A stretch of 44,084 nt of DNA from Archaeoglobaceae archaeon. GTDB lineage: Archaea; Halobacteriota; Archaeoglobi; Archaeoglobales; Archaeoglobaceae. The stretch covers positions 1 through 44,084 of the forward strand of contig JALSQI010000034.1 of the NCBI GenBank assembly GCA_026985525.1, in the 5' to 3' direction. This document shows positions 31,759-41,472 of the stretch, piece by piece (position 1 is the stretch's first letter; each line of letters begins with the position of its first letter). Position numbers and translations under genes: made by a program. The notes below the pieces were generated by a model. That model saw nothing but the letters and a program-made list of their open reading frames with translations. It was not told where the DNA came from and ran no database searches.

Positions 31759-32775
31759 ATGCTGACGCTCGGTAAGAAATCTCAGTGGGCTTACATAGTT
31801 GCAAGAGTAAAAGTAATGAAAAGAAGCTTGATTCCAAAAGAAGAGTTCAGAAAATTGCTCAACATGGACTTTCATGAAGTAGTGAGATATCTCGAAGAGT
31901 CTGAATACAAAAAAGAAATAGACGAGCTTTCCTACAAGTACACTGGACCGAGGTTGATAGACTATGCGTTATCACTACACCTTTTCAGGAAGTACAGAAG
32001 AATTCTTGACGTATCGTTTGGAGCGGCAAAGGAACTAATATTCGAATATCTGAAAAGATGGGATATTTGGAACATAATAAACATTCTCAGGGGTAAGCTT
32101 GCTAACGTTTCTCCGGAAGAAATAGAAGAGACTCTCGTTCCAGTTGGAGAATTTAGCTACGACTTCTACAAGTCTCTTACGACTAAGGACATAGACGAAA
32201 TAATAAAAGCTTTTGACAGAACACCTTACTACGAAACTCTATCAAAAATAGGTCAAGAACCCATAGGGCAGATCGAAGATGAGCTGTACAAGATATACTA
32301 TTCGCACATGATAGGTTTGAAAGCACCTGACCAGCCGTTGAAGCTATTCATAGACTTTATAAGGAAAGAAATAGACATAAAGAACGTAAAGACAATGCTA
32401 AGATTGAAGTTAGATGATGTACCATCTGAAGTAATAATGGAAAAAATAATACCTGGTGGTTACCAATTAGACGTCGATGAAGTGAGAAAGCTCGTAGGAA
32501 TGCCGTTAGATGAGCTTGTTAAAGCTCTCGAAGGATACTGGTTCTGGAAAGACATAGAACTTGAGGAAGGATTTTCAAAAGTTGAAATAAAGTTAGACAA
32601 AGTATGGATGGAAGAAGTTGCAAAGAAGGCAGATCACTATCCGCTATCTATACTTCCAGTGTTGCACTACATGTGCCTTAAGAAAATAGAAGTTGACAAC
32701 TTGAGAGTTATAGGATGGGGTAAGTGGGAAGGTTTATCGAATGAAGCTATAGAAGAGCAGCTGGTGATTGTATGA
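31759..32775 (+). CDS. atpC: A-type ATP synthase subunit C
   Basis: A 338-residue funnel-shaped subunit linking the central rotor (D and F) to the membrane ring. The YIVARVKVMKRSL start and the repeated three-lobed helical pattern (KTMLRLKLDDV, GGYQLDVDEV) match the family. It is soluble with no membrane segment, and the 3' end overlaps atpF by 4 nt. Confidence 0.93.
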   Translation: MLTLGKKSQWAYIVARVKVMKRSLIPKEEFRKLLNMDFHEVVRYLEESEYKKEIDELSYKYTGPRLIDYALSLHLFRKYRRILDVSFGAAKELIFEYLKRWDIWNIINILRGKLANVSPEEIEETLVPVGEFSYDFYKSLTTKDIDEIIKAFDRTPYYETLSKIGQEPIGQIEDELYKIYYSHMIGLKAPDQPLKLFIDFIRKEIDIKNVKTMLRLKLDDVPSEVIMEKIIPGGYQLDVDEVRKLVGMPLDELVKALEGYWFWKDIELEEGFSKVEIKLDKVWMEEVAKKADHYPLSILPVLHYMCLKKIEVDNLRVIGWGKWEGLSNEAIEEQLVIV

Positions 32776-33071
32776 GCCACCTAATAGTTGTTGGCGATCC
32801 GGACTTTAACTTGGGATTTAGACTTGTCGGAATAAGAGATGTTATAGACGTCGAAAACGAAGAAGAGTTACCTCAGATAGTTGAGAACTTACTCGGAAAG
32901 GAAGGAATAGTTGTAATAAAATATGATTTTTATAAGAAATTGCCCGTTCACGTTAAGATGAGGGTAGAAGAAAGTCTCGAACCCACCTTCGTCAAGGTGG
33001 GTGGCGAGGCTGGTGTGGAGGAGTTAAGGGAGAAGATAAGAAGGGCGATAGGTGTTGACCTATGGAAGTGA
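32772..33071 (+). CDS. atpF: A-type ATP synthase subunit F
   Basis: A 99-residue central-rotor subunit. The opening [17 protein letters not shown] and a flexible C-terminal helix are typical; the latter can reach into the catalytic head to regulate ATP hydrolysis. It overlaps atpC by 4 nt and atpA by 10 nt. Confidence 0.92.
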   Translation: MSHLIVVGDPDFNLGFRLVGIRDVIDVENEEELPQIVENLLGKEGIVVIKYDFYKKLPVHVKMRVEESLEPTFVKVGGEAGVEELREKIRRAIGVDLWK

Positions 33072-34807
33072 AAACGTCTGGTAAGGTTGGTGAAGTTTAT
33101 AGAGTTTCAGGACCTCTTGTAGTTGCTGAAGGAATAAAGCCGAGGATGTACGATGTCTGCTACGTAGGTGAAGAGGGGCTGATGGGTGAGGTCGTAGGTA
33201 TAGTGGGCAATAAAACTCTCGTGCAGGTTTACGAGGATACTTCTGGAATAAAACCGGGAGACAGGGTAGAGAACACGGGAATGCCTTTGAGTGTTGAACT
33301 TGGACCAGGATTGATAAAGTCTTTCTACGATGGTGTTCAGAGACCGCTTCCAGCTCTTAAAGAGGCGAGTGGAGACTTCATAAGCAGAGGTATCCATGTT
33401 CCCGGACTCGACAGAAACAAGAAATGGGAGTTTAAACCAGTAGTAAAGAAGGGAGATAGGATAAAAGGAGGAGACATCTTAGGTACCGTTAAGGAATCGG
33501 AATTAGTTGAACACAAGGTTTTAGCTCCACCGAAAATAGGAGAGAGGACTATAACAGAAATATATGAAGGTAGCTTTACAGTAGAAGATACTATTGCTGT
33601 CCTTGATGATGGAACTGAGTTGAAGATGTACCACAAATGGCCTGTTAGAGAAGCGAGACCATATCAGGAAAAGCTACCGCCAGTAATACCCCTAATCACA
33701 GGACAGAGAATCTTAGACACAATGTTCCCAGTAGCTAAGGGTGGTACAGCCGCAATTCCGGGGCCATTTGGCAGTGGTAAAACGGTTACTCAGCATCAAC
33801 TTGCAAAGTGGAGTGATGCACACATAGTCGTTTACATCGGTTGCGGTGAGAGAGGTAACGAGATGACAGAAGTTCTTGAGGAATTCCCAGAGCTAATAGA
33901 CCCAAGAAGTGGAAAACCACTTATGGAGAGAACAGTTTTAATAGCTAATACATCAAACATGCCAGTAGCAGCAAGAGAAGCTTCAGTTTACACTGGAATT
34001 ACCATAGCTGAGTACTTCAGAGATATGGGTTACGATGTTAGCATAATGGCAGATTCAACGAGCAGATGGGCTGAAGCTATGAGAGAGATTTCTGGAAGAC
34101 TTGAAGAGATGCCCGGTGAAGAAGGTTATCCAGCATATCTCGCTTCGAGAATTGCTGAGTTCTATGAGAGAGCTGGAAGAGTTAAAACTCTTTCAGGAAA
34201 CATTGGAAGCGTAACTGTCGTAGGAGCAGTTTCACCACCCGGAGGAGACTTCAGCGAGCCAGTTACACAGAACACACTCAGAATAGTGAAAGTCTTCTGG
34301 GCGTTAGATGCAAAGCTCGCTGCGAGAAGGCACTTCCCAGCTATAAACTGGTTGCAGAGTTACAGCTTGTATGTGGACACTCTTAAAGAGTGGTATGAGA
34401 AGAACGTTGCACCAGATTGGGGTGAGCTTAGAAGGTGGGCTATGGAAGTTCTGCAGGAAGAAGCTAACTTACAGGAAATCGTGCAGTTAGTCGGTAGCGA
34501 CGCTTTGCCAGAATCTCAGAGAATTTTGCTTGAAGTTGCAAGGTTGATCAGAGAAGTCTTCCTCCAGCAGTACGCTTACCATCCAGTTGACTCCTTCTGT
34601 TCTCCACAGAAGCAGTACGACTTGCTCAAAGCGATAAAGACTCTGAACGACTGGTTCTATAAAGCACTTGAACAGGGTAAGTTGATAGATGAAATACTGA
34701 ACGTTCCGGGTAAGGAAGAATTTGCGAGAGCGAAGTTTGAAGAGGACTACAAGACTGCTTTGGAGAACGCCATGAATAAGATAAAGGCTGCTTTATTTGG
34801 TGAATAA
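33062..34807 (+). CDS. atpA: A-type ATP synthase catalytic subunit A
   Basis: A 581-residue catalytic subunit. The P-loop is GPFGSGKT at residues 234-241, followed by the conserved GERGNEM segment, and Walker B is in the [17 protein letters not shown] region. The non-homologous insertion typical of A/V-type A subunits lies before the P-loop (roughly residues 110-190). The start overlaps atpF by 10 nt. No intein or insertion is seen, the length being normal. Together with B it forms the hexameric head. Confidence 0.98.
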   Translation: MEVKTSGKVGEVYRVSGPLVVAEGIKPRMYDVCYVGEEGLMGEVVGIVGNKTLVQVYEDTSGIKPGDRVENTGMPLSVELGPGLIKSFYDGVQRPLPALKEASGDFISRGIHVPGLDRNKKWEFKPVVKKGDRIKGGDILGTVKESELVEHKVLAPPKIGERTITEIYEGSFTVEDTIAVLDDGTELKMYHKWPVREARPYQEKLPPVIPLITGQRILDTMFPVAKGGTAAIPGPFGSGKTVTQHQLAKWSDAHIVVYIGCGERGNEMTEVLEEFPELIDPRSGKPLMERTVLIANTSNMPVAAREASVYTGITIAEYFRDMGYDVSIMADSTSRWAEAMREISGRLEEMPGEEGYPAYLASRIAEFYERAGRVKTLSGNIGSVTVVGAVSPPGGDFSEPVTQNTLRIVKVFWALDAKLAARRHFPAINWLQSYSLYVDTLKEWYEKNVAPDWGELRRWAMEVLQEEANLQEIVQLVGSDALPESQRILLEVARLIREVFLQQYAYHPVDSFCSPQKQYDLLKAIKTLNDWFYKALEQGKLIDEILNVPGKEEFARAKFEEDYKTALENAMNKIKAALFGE

Positions 34808-34832
34808 ATTTTTTATTTGGTAGGTGGTGGAG

Positions 34833-36245
34833 ATGAAAGAGTATAAGACTATAAGTAAGGTTGCCGGACCCCTAATATTTGTTGAAAAAACCGAACCCGT
34901 AGGATTCGGAGAACTCGTTACTATTACTCTACCTGATGGAACCGTAAAAAGAGGTCAGGTTTTGGATACTTCAAAAGACATAGTTGTCGTTCAGGTTTTC
35001 GAGGGTACAAGAGGTATTGACTCTTCTTCAACAGTTAGGTTCACGGGAGACATAGTTAGACTTCCCTGTTCAAAGGACATGCTCGGTAGAGTACTCTCTG
35101 GTAGTGGAGAACCAATAGATGGTGGTCCAAAGATAGTTCCAGAGGAGAGAAGAGAGATCATAGGTGCCGCTATCAATCCGTATGCGAGGCAGTATCCGAG
35201 AGAATTCATACAGACTGGTATCTCTGCAATAGACGGTATGAACACCTTAGTTAGAGGGCAGAAGTTGCCAATATTCAGCGGTTCTGGATTACCTCACAAC
35301 GACATAGCCTTGCAGATTGCGAGGCAGGCAAAGGTTAGAGGAGAGGGTGAAGAATTCGCTGTTATCTTCGCGGCAATGGGTATTACACATGAGGAGGCTT
35401 ACCAGTTCATGAAAGACTTCGAAAGGACTGGAGCTCTTGAGAGAGCTGTAGTTTTCCTTAACTTAGCAAACGATCCAGCTATAGAAAGAATTCTTACTCC
35501 GAGAATGGCTCTAACTGCAGCAGAGTTCTTAGCTTACGAGTACGATCTGCACGTCTTAGTCATCCTTACGGATATGACTAATTACTGTGAAGCTTTAAGA
35601 GAGATGTCTGCGGCAAGAGAAGAAGTTCCCGGTAGAAGAGGTTATCCGGGATACATGTACACGGACTTAGCCACTATATATGAAAGAGCTGGAAGAATTA
35701 GAGGTAGAAAGGGTACGATAACTCAGATGCCAATTCTCACGATGCCCGGTGACGATATAACTCATCCGATTCCAGACCTTACTGGATATATTACTGAGGG
35801 ACAGATCGTTCTTAGCAGAGAACTTCACGCAAAGGGTATATATCCACCAATAGACGTTCTGCCATCTCTCAGCAGGTTGATGAAAGAAGGTATTGGTGAA
35901 GGAATGACGAGAGACGATCACGTCCAGTGGAACGACCAGATGTACGCTGCATATGCAGAGGGTGTTGACCTGAGAGGTTTAGTAGCAATAGTCGGTGAAG
36001 AGGCTTTGTCGGAGAGAGATAGGGCTTATCTGAGATTTGCAGACGAGTTCGAGAAGAGGTTCATCCAGCAGGGCAAGTATGAAGATAGAGACATCGAATA
36101 TACACTTGACTTGGGTTGGGAATTGTTAGCTCTCCTGCCTGAAAGCGAGTTAACCAAGATTGAGAAGAAGTACATAGAGAAGTACCATCCCGCTTACAGA
36201 AAGAAGGGCGAGGCTAAAGCAGAAGCTGCGGAGGCTGCAGCTTAA
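34833..36245 (+). CDS. atpB: A-type ATP synthase subunit B
   Basis: A 470-residue non-catalytic nucleotide-binding subunit of the head. The position of the P-loop carries FSGSGLPHN instead of a canonical Walker A, as is normal for B subunits. I use the ATG at 34833 because GGTGGTGG precedes it; two GTG codons upstream are part of that ribosome-binding site. The C-terminus is an alanine/glutamate-rich tail ([10 protein letters not shown]). It is followed by atpD. Confidence 0.97.
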   Translation: MKEYKTISKVAGPLIFVEKTEPVGFGELVTITLPDGTVKRGQVLDTSKDIVVVQVFEGTRGIDSSSTVRFTGDIVRLPCSKDMLGRVLSGSGEPIDGGPKIVPEERREIIGAAINPYARQYPREFIQTGISAIDGMNTLVRGQKLPIFSGSGLPHNDIALQIARQAKVRGEGEEFAVIFAAMGITHEEAYQFMKDFERTGALERAVVFLNLANDPAIERILTPRMALTAAEFLAYEYDLHVLVILTDMTNYCEALREMSAAREEVPGRRGYPGYMYTDLATIYERAGRIRGRKGTITQMPILTMPGDDITHPIPDLTGYITEGQIVLSRELHAKGIYPPIDVLPSLSRLMKEGIGEGMTRDDHVQWNDQMYAAYAEGVDLRGLVAIVGEEALSERDRAYLRFADEFEKRFIQQGKYEDRDIEYTLDLGWELLALLPESELTKIEKKYIEKYHPAYRKKGEAKAEAAEAAA

Positions 36246-36271
36246 TTCAATTTTTTTTGGAGGGATAGTTA

Positions 36272-36919
36272 ATGACAATGTCGGACATAAAACCTACGAG
36301 AATGGAGCTTATAAAGTTAAAGAGAAGGATAAAGATGGCTACCAGAGGTCATGCATTGCTAAAGATGAAAAGAGACGGCTTGATAATGGAGTTCAGAGAA
36401 ATACTGGAGGAGGCGAAAGAAGTTATTGGAGGAATGGTGGATAAGTACAACAAAGCGAGAGAAAAAATGGCTTTAGCAAAAGCTGTTGACGGTGTTCTTG
36501 CGGTGAAAGCAGTAGCTATATCTTGTCAGTGTGAACCGACTTTTACGATAAAGAGAAAAAATATAATGGGCGTAGTAGTTCCAGTTGTTAAAAGAGAAAA
36601 AATCAGGAGAAAAGTCGTTGAAAGGGAATATGGAGTAATAGCCACTACTGCGAGAATTGACGAGGCAGTAGCTGCTTACGAGGAATTGGTTGATGCTATA
36701 CTCGAAGTAGCAGAAATCGAGACTACTGTAAAAAGATTAATAGAGGAAATTGAAAGGACAAAGAGGAGAGTTAACGCTCTCGAATACAGAGTAATTCCGA
36801 GCATGAAAGAAGCAGCAAAGTATATAACATTTAAACTCGAAGAACAGGATAGAGAGAACATAATAAGGTTGAAGAAGATAAAGTCTAAGATGGCTCAGAA
36901 AGAGGCTGCCAAAGCTTAA
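36272..36919 (+). CDS. atpD: A-type ATP synthase subunit D
   Basis: A 215-residue rotor shaft subunit made of two long antiparallel helices. It opens with PTRMELIKLKRRIKMATRGH and the RGHALLKMKRDGLI segment, and closes with RRVNALEYRVIPSM, all family markers. GGAGGG lies before the ATG at 36272; a second ATG two codons on is possible. This is the last gene of the operon. Confidence 0.94.
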   Translation: MTMSDIKPTRMELIKLKRRIKMATRGHALLKMKRDGLIMEFREILEEAKEVIGGMVDKYNKAREKMALAKAVDGVLAVKAVAISCQCEPTFTIKRKNIMGVVVPVVKREKIRRKVVEREYGVIATTARIDEAVAAYEELVDAILEVAEIETTVKRLIEEIERTKRRVNALEYRVIPSMKEAAKYITFKLEEQDRENIIRLKKIKSKMAQKEAAKA

Positions 36920-36937
36920 AAGCTTAAATTAAAAAAT

Positions 36938-37511
36938 TTAACTATTTTTATTAGCCAATCTCGTGTTTCTTAGGTGTTCTGTTCTTCTAACGAATAGTGT
37001 AGCAATTATTAAGCTTATCGTAACTATTGGTATAGCTGTTGTGAATACGGCATGTAAGCTTTTTATGAACGCATCCGTAATTTCTAATATCCATATACCG
37101 GCAGTTTCAGCTGTTAGGCATAGAATTCCTTGCAGGTAATAAGGTATTAAGAATATTACGGAAGCGAGAGCCCAAGACATGAAAAACAGAGCAACCATAG
37201 GAGCTGTAAAATTCCTTATCTTGAACAGGCTAACGTCTAATATATAAGAATATAGCCATTCCAACTGTGTAAAGCAAGTCTCTCCTCGTAGCGTCTCCTA
37301 TTTTCCCGAAAACTATCAACAGTACTACTAAGGTTATTAAGTAAGCGTTTAGCAACCACTGAACGTCAGATGCTGTTGCTTGAAAGTCTTGGGTTATCTT
37401 TGGTAGAGCTACCATTAGAATGCTCATGTCGAGTACTACCATGAACAATCCTATTACTACTGGTATTAGTGAAAGCCATGGATTTTTCCTACCCAAGTTT
37501 TTACCGAACAT
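36938..37511 (-). pseudogene. Decayed DHA2-family (14-helix) MFS drug/ion transporter
   Basis: Two reading frames on the minus strand look like pieces of one DHA2 MFS transporter that should be about 470-500 residues. The first (from the ATG at 37511) encodes helices 1-3, with MVVLDMSILMVALPKITQDF, ASDVQWLLNAYLIT and GKIGDATRRD, then breaks after IRR at about 37230. The second frame (36938-37264) resumes near helix 8 (LFKIRNFTAPMVALFF and LIPYYLQGILCLTAETAGI), then jumps to a last-helix-like segment ending VRRTEHL. So helices 4-7 and a C-terminal block are missing, and there is a frame change. It shares 11 nt with the GNAT gene upstream. Too little is left to transport anything. Confidence 0.78.
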
Positions 37512-38016
37512 TTGGAAACCGAATATGCTTGACCATTCTAATCCAGCATCCATTTTTTTCTTTATCTATGAATTTAAATTTTCTATAAAACATTATTGCC
37601 TCGTAATTTCTTTCTCCTACCCAAAGCTCAATCTTATTTCTATTCTTTTTTACAGCGTAATCAACAGCCTTGTTTATCAGTAAACTGCCTATGCCTATAC
37701 CTCTCCATTCCCTTCTTACAAATATCTCGTGAATTTCGCATACAACTTCGTTCTCGTACTTGCTAAACCAGTTTGAATCGCAAGCGAGAAAAGCGACACA
37801 CTTTTCAACACTCGAATCAAAACTTTGAGTTTTGATGATAATATCAACTGTAAATATTCCTTTCCTATCTCTTTTCATTAGCCATTTAAAGTAGTTTTTC
37901 ACGTCCCTCTTAGAACTGTAAGCGTAAGCTTCTAATCCCCTGTAAGCGTCTATGTAACACTTTACGAAATCTTCTTCGTCTCTGTCGATGGCATTTCTAA
38001 GTCTGACTTTAATCAC
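37501..38016 (-). CDS. GNAT family N-acetyltransferase
   Basis: A 171-residue GNAT enzyme. Acetyl-CoA-binding motif A is RREWRGIGIGSLLINKAVD near residues 105-123, preceded by the VCEIHEIFV strand and followed by IELWVGERNYEAIMFYRKFKF (motif B). The acceptor is unknown: it could be a protein N-terminus, an amine or a small molecule. It starts with GTG at 38016 without a ribosome-binding site. It is divergent from the M20 hydrolase gene with shared AT-rich promoter DNA. Downstream it runs into the decayed transporter. Confidence 0.8.
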   Translation of the reverse strand: MIKVRLRNAIDRDEEDFVKCYIDAYRGLEAYAYSSKRDVKNYFKWLMKRDRKGIFTVDIIIKTQSFDSSVEKCVAFLACDSNWFSKYENEVVCEIHEIFVRREWRGIGIGSLLINKAVDYAVKKNRNKIELWVGERNYEAIMFYRKFKFIDKEKNGCWIRMVKHIRFPNVR

Positions 38017-38023
38017 GATAAAA

Positions 38024-38032
38024 GTTTAATTA
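38024..38032 (+). promoter_or_regulatory. TATA box of the M20 hydrolase gene, leaderless
   Basis: gtttaatta is centred 27 nt before the ATG at 38055, with no ribosome-binding site between. Confidence 0.42.
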
Positions 38033-38054
38033 TCTCCTAATCATAAACTCTGCG

Positions 38055-39011
38055 ATGAATGCTATGGAACTTCTAAGAAAACTTGTGGAAATTCATTCTC
38101 CATCTGGCAAAGAGAGAGATTTGGCAGAATTTATACATTCTTACCTGAAAAAGCTCGGCTACTCTCCAGTTATCGATGAAGTTGGCAACGTTTTACTCGA
38201 ATGTGGAAGCGATTACTGGGTAACAGCTCATATGGATACGGTAGAAGTACTTTCCGAATTCAGATGCGATGGAAATATTTGTTATGGAACTGGAGTAGCT
38301 GATGACAAGGCAAGCATAGCATCAATTTTACTCGCCTTAGAAAAAGCAAGGTTCAACTGTGCTTTTTTTGTTGAAGAGGAAGAAACGGGAATGGGTTCGG
38401 AATACTTTGCAGAAAGAATAAAGCCGGGAAAAGCAATAGTTATGGAACCAACGGAAATGAGAGTTTGCACAGAACATTGGGGGGTTTTTGAGTTTCAAGT
38501 TTGCATAAGAGGTGAGAGCTCTCACGCTTCAATGCCCGAAAAAAACGCAATAGAATTGGCTTTGGAACTAATAGAAAAAATTAGAAACGATAAGCTCAAC
38601 TTGCTTGGAATATGGTCTAAACCTGAAAACCTCTATGCAACCCCTCATGAGTGCATTTTAAAAGCTGAATACTTAGTCGATAAAATTGGTAGTTCAGAGC
38701 TAATTCTAAAAACTATGGAATTGTTGGAGAGTTATGGAGATGTTAAAGTTATAGAAATGGCTGATCCTTTCTCGTCAAAAGAAGTTCACAAAATATTGGA
38801 AAGAGCAATCGTTTTAGCTGGACTGAAAGTTAAAAGAGGATATATGCCATCTTGGACTGACGCAGTTAACTTACACGAACGTGGGTGGGATACAGTCGTT
38901 TTTGGTCCGGGAAATTTAAAAAATTGTCATACAGATAAAGAATTTGTAGATTTAAGAGACATAATTCTTTCATCTAAGGTGCTGGTAAAACTAAGTGAAA
39001 TATGCAAGTGA
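38055..39011 (+). CDS. M20 family metallohydrolase (ArgE/DapE/LysK-like)
   Basis: A 318-residue zinc amidohydrolase of the M20 family. The metal-binding HMDT (His59, Asp61), GVADDKAS (Asp83/84) and the catalytic glutamate in FVEEEETG (around 108-110) are all present, as is the later metal-binding histidine in NCHTDKEF near the C-terminus. The size is close to archaeal [LysW]-lysine/ornithine hydrolase (LysK), but no LysW or lysine-synthesis gene lies nearby. Acetylornithine or succinyl-diaminopimelate hydrolysis is also possible. An ATG three codons on is an alternative start. Confidence 0.8.
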   Translation: MNAMELLRKLVEIHSPSGKERDLAEFIHSYLKKLGYSPVIDEVGNVLLECGSDYWVTAHMDTVEVLSEFRCDGNICYGTGVADDKASIASILLALEKARFNCAFFVEEEETGMGSEYFAERIKPGKAIVMEPTEMRVCTEHWGVFEFQVCIRGESSHASMPEKNAIELALELIEKIRNDKLNLLGIWSKPENLYATPHECILKAEYLVDKIGSSELILKTMELLESYGDVKVIEMADPFSSKEVHKILERAIVLAGLKVKRGYMPSWTDAVNLHERGWDTVVFGPGNLKNCHTDKEFVDLRDIILSSKVLVKLSEICK

Positions 39012-39015
39012 GAAA

Positions 39016-39024
39016 CTATATAAC
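39016..39024 (+). promoter_or_regulatory. TATA box for the CinA-like gene, leaderless
   Basis: ctatataac lies just after the stop of the M20 gene and is centred about 26 nt before the ATG at 39046, with no ribosome-binding site between. Confidence 0.5.
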
Positions 39025-39045
39025 TTACTTAGGAAGTCAAGAACC

Positions 39046-39759
39046 ATGGCAAAGTTTTCAATACTCAGCGTAGGTAACGAGATACTTGCTGGGGATATAG
39101 ACAACACTAATGCAACGTACTTAGCCAAGAGATTGACCATTGCTGGTCACGACGTAATTAGAATTGTCGTAGTTCCAGATAGTGTGGACGACATAGCTTC
39201 TGAGCTTTCCAGACTAAAAGAATTATCTGATTTCGTAATCGTTACGGGTGGTCTGGGGGTTACGCATGATGACGTTACCGCTGAAGGTGTGGCTAAAGCT
39301 CTTGGTAAAAAGTTAGTTTTAAACGAAGAAGCTGTAAAAACAATGGAAGGTAGAGTTAGAAGTAAAAAAGCGATAGAAAAGATGGCAACTTTGCCAGAAG
39401 GAGCGAGAGTTATAAGAAATGACGTAGGTGCCGCCCCCGGATTTATCGTTGACAACGTTTTAGTTATGCCGGGAGTTCCTGAAGAAATGAAAGACATTTT
39501 CTCCAAAGTGGAGAAGGAGTTTGGTTGTTTACCTTATTACGAGGAGAGAGTTAGAGTCGAAGGTTTTGAGGATAGGATTTCAGATATACTAAGGGAGCTT
39601 GCAAATAAGTATAGAGATATTAGCATAGGTAGCTATCCGAAAGCGAGTTACGTGAATGTGAAGTTTAGTGGTCATAACAAAAGCGTAGTTGAAAGAGTTA
39701 AAAACGAATTTTTAAGAGAGCTTGAGAAGAGAGGAATACCGTATAGGGAGATGATATGA
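39046..39759 (+). CDS. CinA N-terminal-like molybdopterin-binding domain protein
   Basis: A 237-residue protein of the CinA/MoaB-MogA-like domain family. It opens SILSVGNEILAGDIDNTNATYLA and has the VTGGLGVTHDDVTAEGVA signature and the later PGVPEEMKDIF, typical of the nucleotide/molybdopterin-binding core found in CinA. Bacterial CinA adds a nicotinamide-mononucleotide deamidase domain, which is absent here, so the activity is open. I start at the ATG at 39046 because it follows a TATA box at leaderless distance; the frame upstream reads back into the M20 gene. The next gene overlaps by 4 nt. Confidence 0.82.
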   Translation: MAKFSILSVGNEILAGDIDNTNATYLAKRLTIAGHDVIRIVVVPDSVDDIASELSRLKELSDFVIVTGGLGVTHDDVTAEGVAKALGKKLVLNEEAVKTMEGRVRSKKAIEKMATLPEGARVIRNDVGAAPGFIVDNVLVMPGVPEEMKDIFSKVEKEFGCLPYYEERVRVEGFEDRISDILRELANKYRDISIGSYPKASYVNVKFSGHNKSVVERVKNEFLRELEKRGIPYREMI

Positions 39760-40433
39760 GACCTTTCGTTTTTGTAAACGCAGCTGTAAGCGTTGACGGA
39801 AGGTTGACGGACTGGAGAAAAAGACAAGTTAGAATTTCTTGCGAAGAAGATATGAAGAGAGTTGATAAGCTTAGAGCGGAGAGCGACGCTATACTCGTTG
39901 GAATTGGGACTGTGCTATCAGACAATCCATCCTTAACTGTTAAATCTGAAGAGCTAAGGAAGTTGAGAATTTTAAAAGGAAAAAGCCCGAACCCCCTCAG
40001 AGTTGTTTTGGACAGTAAAGCTAAAATCCCTATAAATTCGAAGATTTTATCCCCCGATGCAAAAACGCTCGTAGCTGTTACTGAGAAGGCTAACGTGGAA
40101 AAAGTTGAAGAATTGAAAAAGTACTCCGAAGTAGTTGTTTGTGGAAAAGAAATAGTTGATCTGAAAAAGTTAATGTCGATACTGTATAGCATGGGCGTAA
40201 GGAAGCTCATGGTTGAGGGAGGGGGAAAGGTTATCGCTAATTTCCTCAGAGAAGGTATTGTTGACAGAATTTACGTTTATGTTGGAGGGTTTGTTTTTGG
40301 TGAGGGCGTTAGCTTTGCTGAAGGCAGAGTCGGAATAAAAGTTAAGCTGAAAAGTGTTGAGAAGTTGGGCGAAGGAGTTTTAATGGAATGGATTCCTACT
40401 AATTCCAATAAATTCGCAAGTGATTACAATTGA
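39756..40433 (+). CDS. arfC: Diaminohydroxyphosphoribosylaminopyrimidine-type reductase (ArfC/Rib7-like)
   Basis: A 225-residue NADPH-dependent reductase acting in archaeal riboflavin/F420 synthesis. It reduces the ribosyl side chain of 2,5-diamino-6-ribosylamino-4(3H)-pyrimidinone 5'-phosphate to the ribityl form (as MJ0671). VNAAVSVDGRLTDW, AILVGIGTVLSDNPSLTVK and VEGGGKVIANFLREG mark the RibD C-terminal family. The ATG overlaps the previous stop by 4 nt (ATGA), so it is coupled to the CinA-like gene. The product feeds flavin and deazaflavin supply. Confidence 0.87.
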   Translation: MRPFVFVNAAVSVDGRLTDWRKRQVRISCEEDMKRVDKLRAESDAILVGIGTVLSDNPSLTVKSEELRKLRILKGKSPNPLRVVLDSKAKIPINSKILSPDAKTLVAVTEKANVEKVEELKKYSEVVVCGKEIVDLKKLMSILYSMGVRKLMVEGGGKVIANFLREGIVDRIYVYVGGFVFGEGVSFAEGRVGIKVKLKSVEKLGEGVLMEWIPTNSNKFASDYN

Positions 40434-40482
40434 GTAAAAAATTTAAAAATGATATTTAAACGTGAAGCGAAGAAAAAGGAAA

Positions 40483-40490
40483 GATTAATA
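40483..40490 (+). promoter_or_regulatory. TATA box of ppaC
   Basis: gattaata preceded by a purine-rich aaaggaaa, centred about 27 nt before the ATG at 40514, suggests a nearly leaderless message. Confidence 0.45.
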
Positions 40491-40513
40491 ACATTGCTGC
40501 AATAATTTCATCC

Positions 40514-41464
40514 ATGAGTGTGTATGTTGTAGGTCACAAAAACCCAGATACGGACTCCATAGCTTCTGCTATAGTGACGGCATATCTGTTGAACAAGTGG
40601 AGGGAGAAGGGTTGTGGACTTTTGAAAATAGACGAAGAGGCAGTCCCAGCAAAACAGGGCGAACCAAATCCGGAAACCGCTTTTGCTCTCGAAACTTTTG
40701 GTGTTAGCGTTCCAGAAACAGTTACAGATGTAGAAGGCAAGAAAGTTGTACTTGTTGACCACAGCGAGCTTACTCAGGCTCCTGAAAACCTCGATAAAGC
40801 AGAACTCCTTGGAATAGTTGACCACCACAAGATAGGAGATGTAACTACTCCAAACCCAATTCTATTCGTAAACTTCCCAGTGGGTTGCACGGGAACTGTC
40901 CTAAAGCTTCTGTTTGACTGGACTGGTGTAGAGATACCAAAAGAAATGGCTGGACTGATGCTGTCCGCAATTTTAAGCGACACTGTAATTTTCAAGTCAG
41001 CTACAACGACAGAACTCGACAAGAAAGTGGCTGAGGAACTCGCAAAAATAGCTGGTGTTGATGACATAACGAAGTTTGGAATCGAATTAAAAGCTAAGCT
41101 TTCTGCCGTCGATAATCTATCTGCGAGAGAAATAATACTTAGGGACTTCAAGGACTTCAACATGTCTGGAAACAAAGTAGGAGTTGGTCAGATAGAGCTC
41201 GTTGACCTCAACTTAATAAAAGATAGAATAGACGAGATCTACGAGGAAATGAAGAAAATGAAGGAGGAAGGAGGGTATCACAGCGTATTCTTAATGCTTA
41301 CCGACATAATGAAGGAAGGAACCGAATTACTCGTTGTAACAGATGATCCAAGCATAGTGGAAAAGGCTTTTGGAGTAAAACTCGAAGGAAAGAGCGTTTG
41401 GTTGGACGGAGTAATGTCGAGGAAGAAGCAAGTAGTTCCTCCGTTAGAAAAAGCGTTTTCCTAA
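40514..41464 (+). CDS. ppaC: Manganese-dependent inorganic pyrophosphatase (family II)
   Basis: A 316-residue DHH-family pyrophosphatase, hydrolysing PPi to two phosphates. The metal-binding set is HKNPDTDS (His8, Asp12, Asp14), VDHSE, then VDHHK, with the C-terminal DHHA2 domain ending in RKKQVVPPLEKAF. Length and motif order match family II enzymes, unlike the unrelated family I. The product removes PPi from nucleic acid and aminoacyl-tRNA synthesis. A membrane protein gene starts 8 nt after the stop. Confidence 0.96.
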   Translation: MSVYVVGHKNPDTDSIASAIVTAYLLNKWREKGCGLLKIDEEAVPAKQGEPNPETAFALETFGVSVPETVTDVEGKKVVLVDHSELTQAPENLDKAELLGIVDHHKIGDVTTPNPILFVNFPVGCTGTVLKLLFDWTGVEIPKEMAGLMLSAILSDTVIFKSATTTELDKKVAEELAKIAGVDDITKFGIELKAKLSAVDNLSAREIILRDFKDFNMSGNKVGVGQIELVDLNLIKDRIDEIYEEMKKMKEEGGYHSVFLMLTDIMKEGTELLVVTDDPSIVEKAFGVKLEGKSVWLDGVMSRKKQVVPPLEKAFS

Positions 41465-41472
41465 ATTTTTTT

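Noticed and set aside
37230-37553. The two DHA2 frames as two separate intact small proteins
   Set aside because: Each is a fragment of the same transporter family in the correct order, lacking most helices; a pseudogene explains both. The first 14 codons of the longer frame run into the GNAT gene and lack family sequence.
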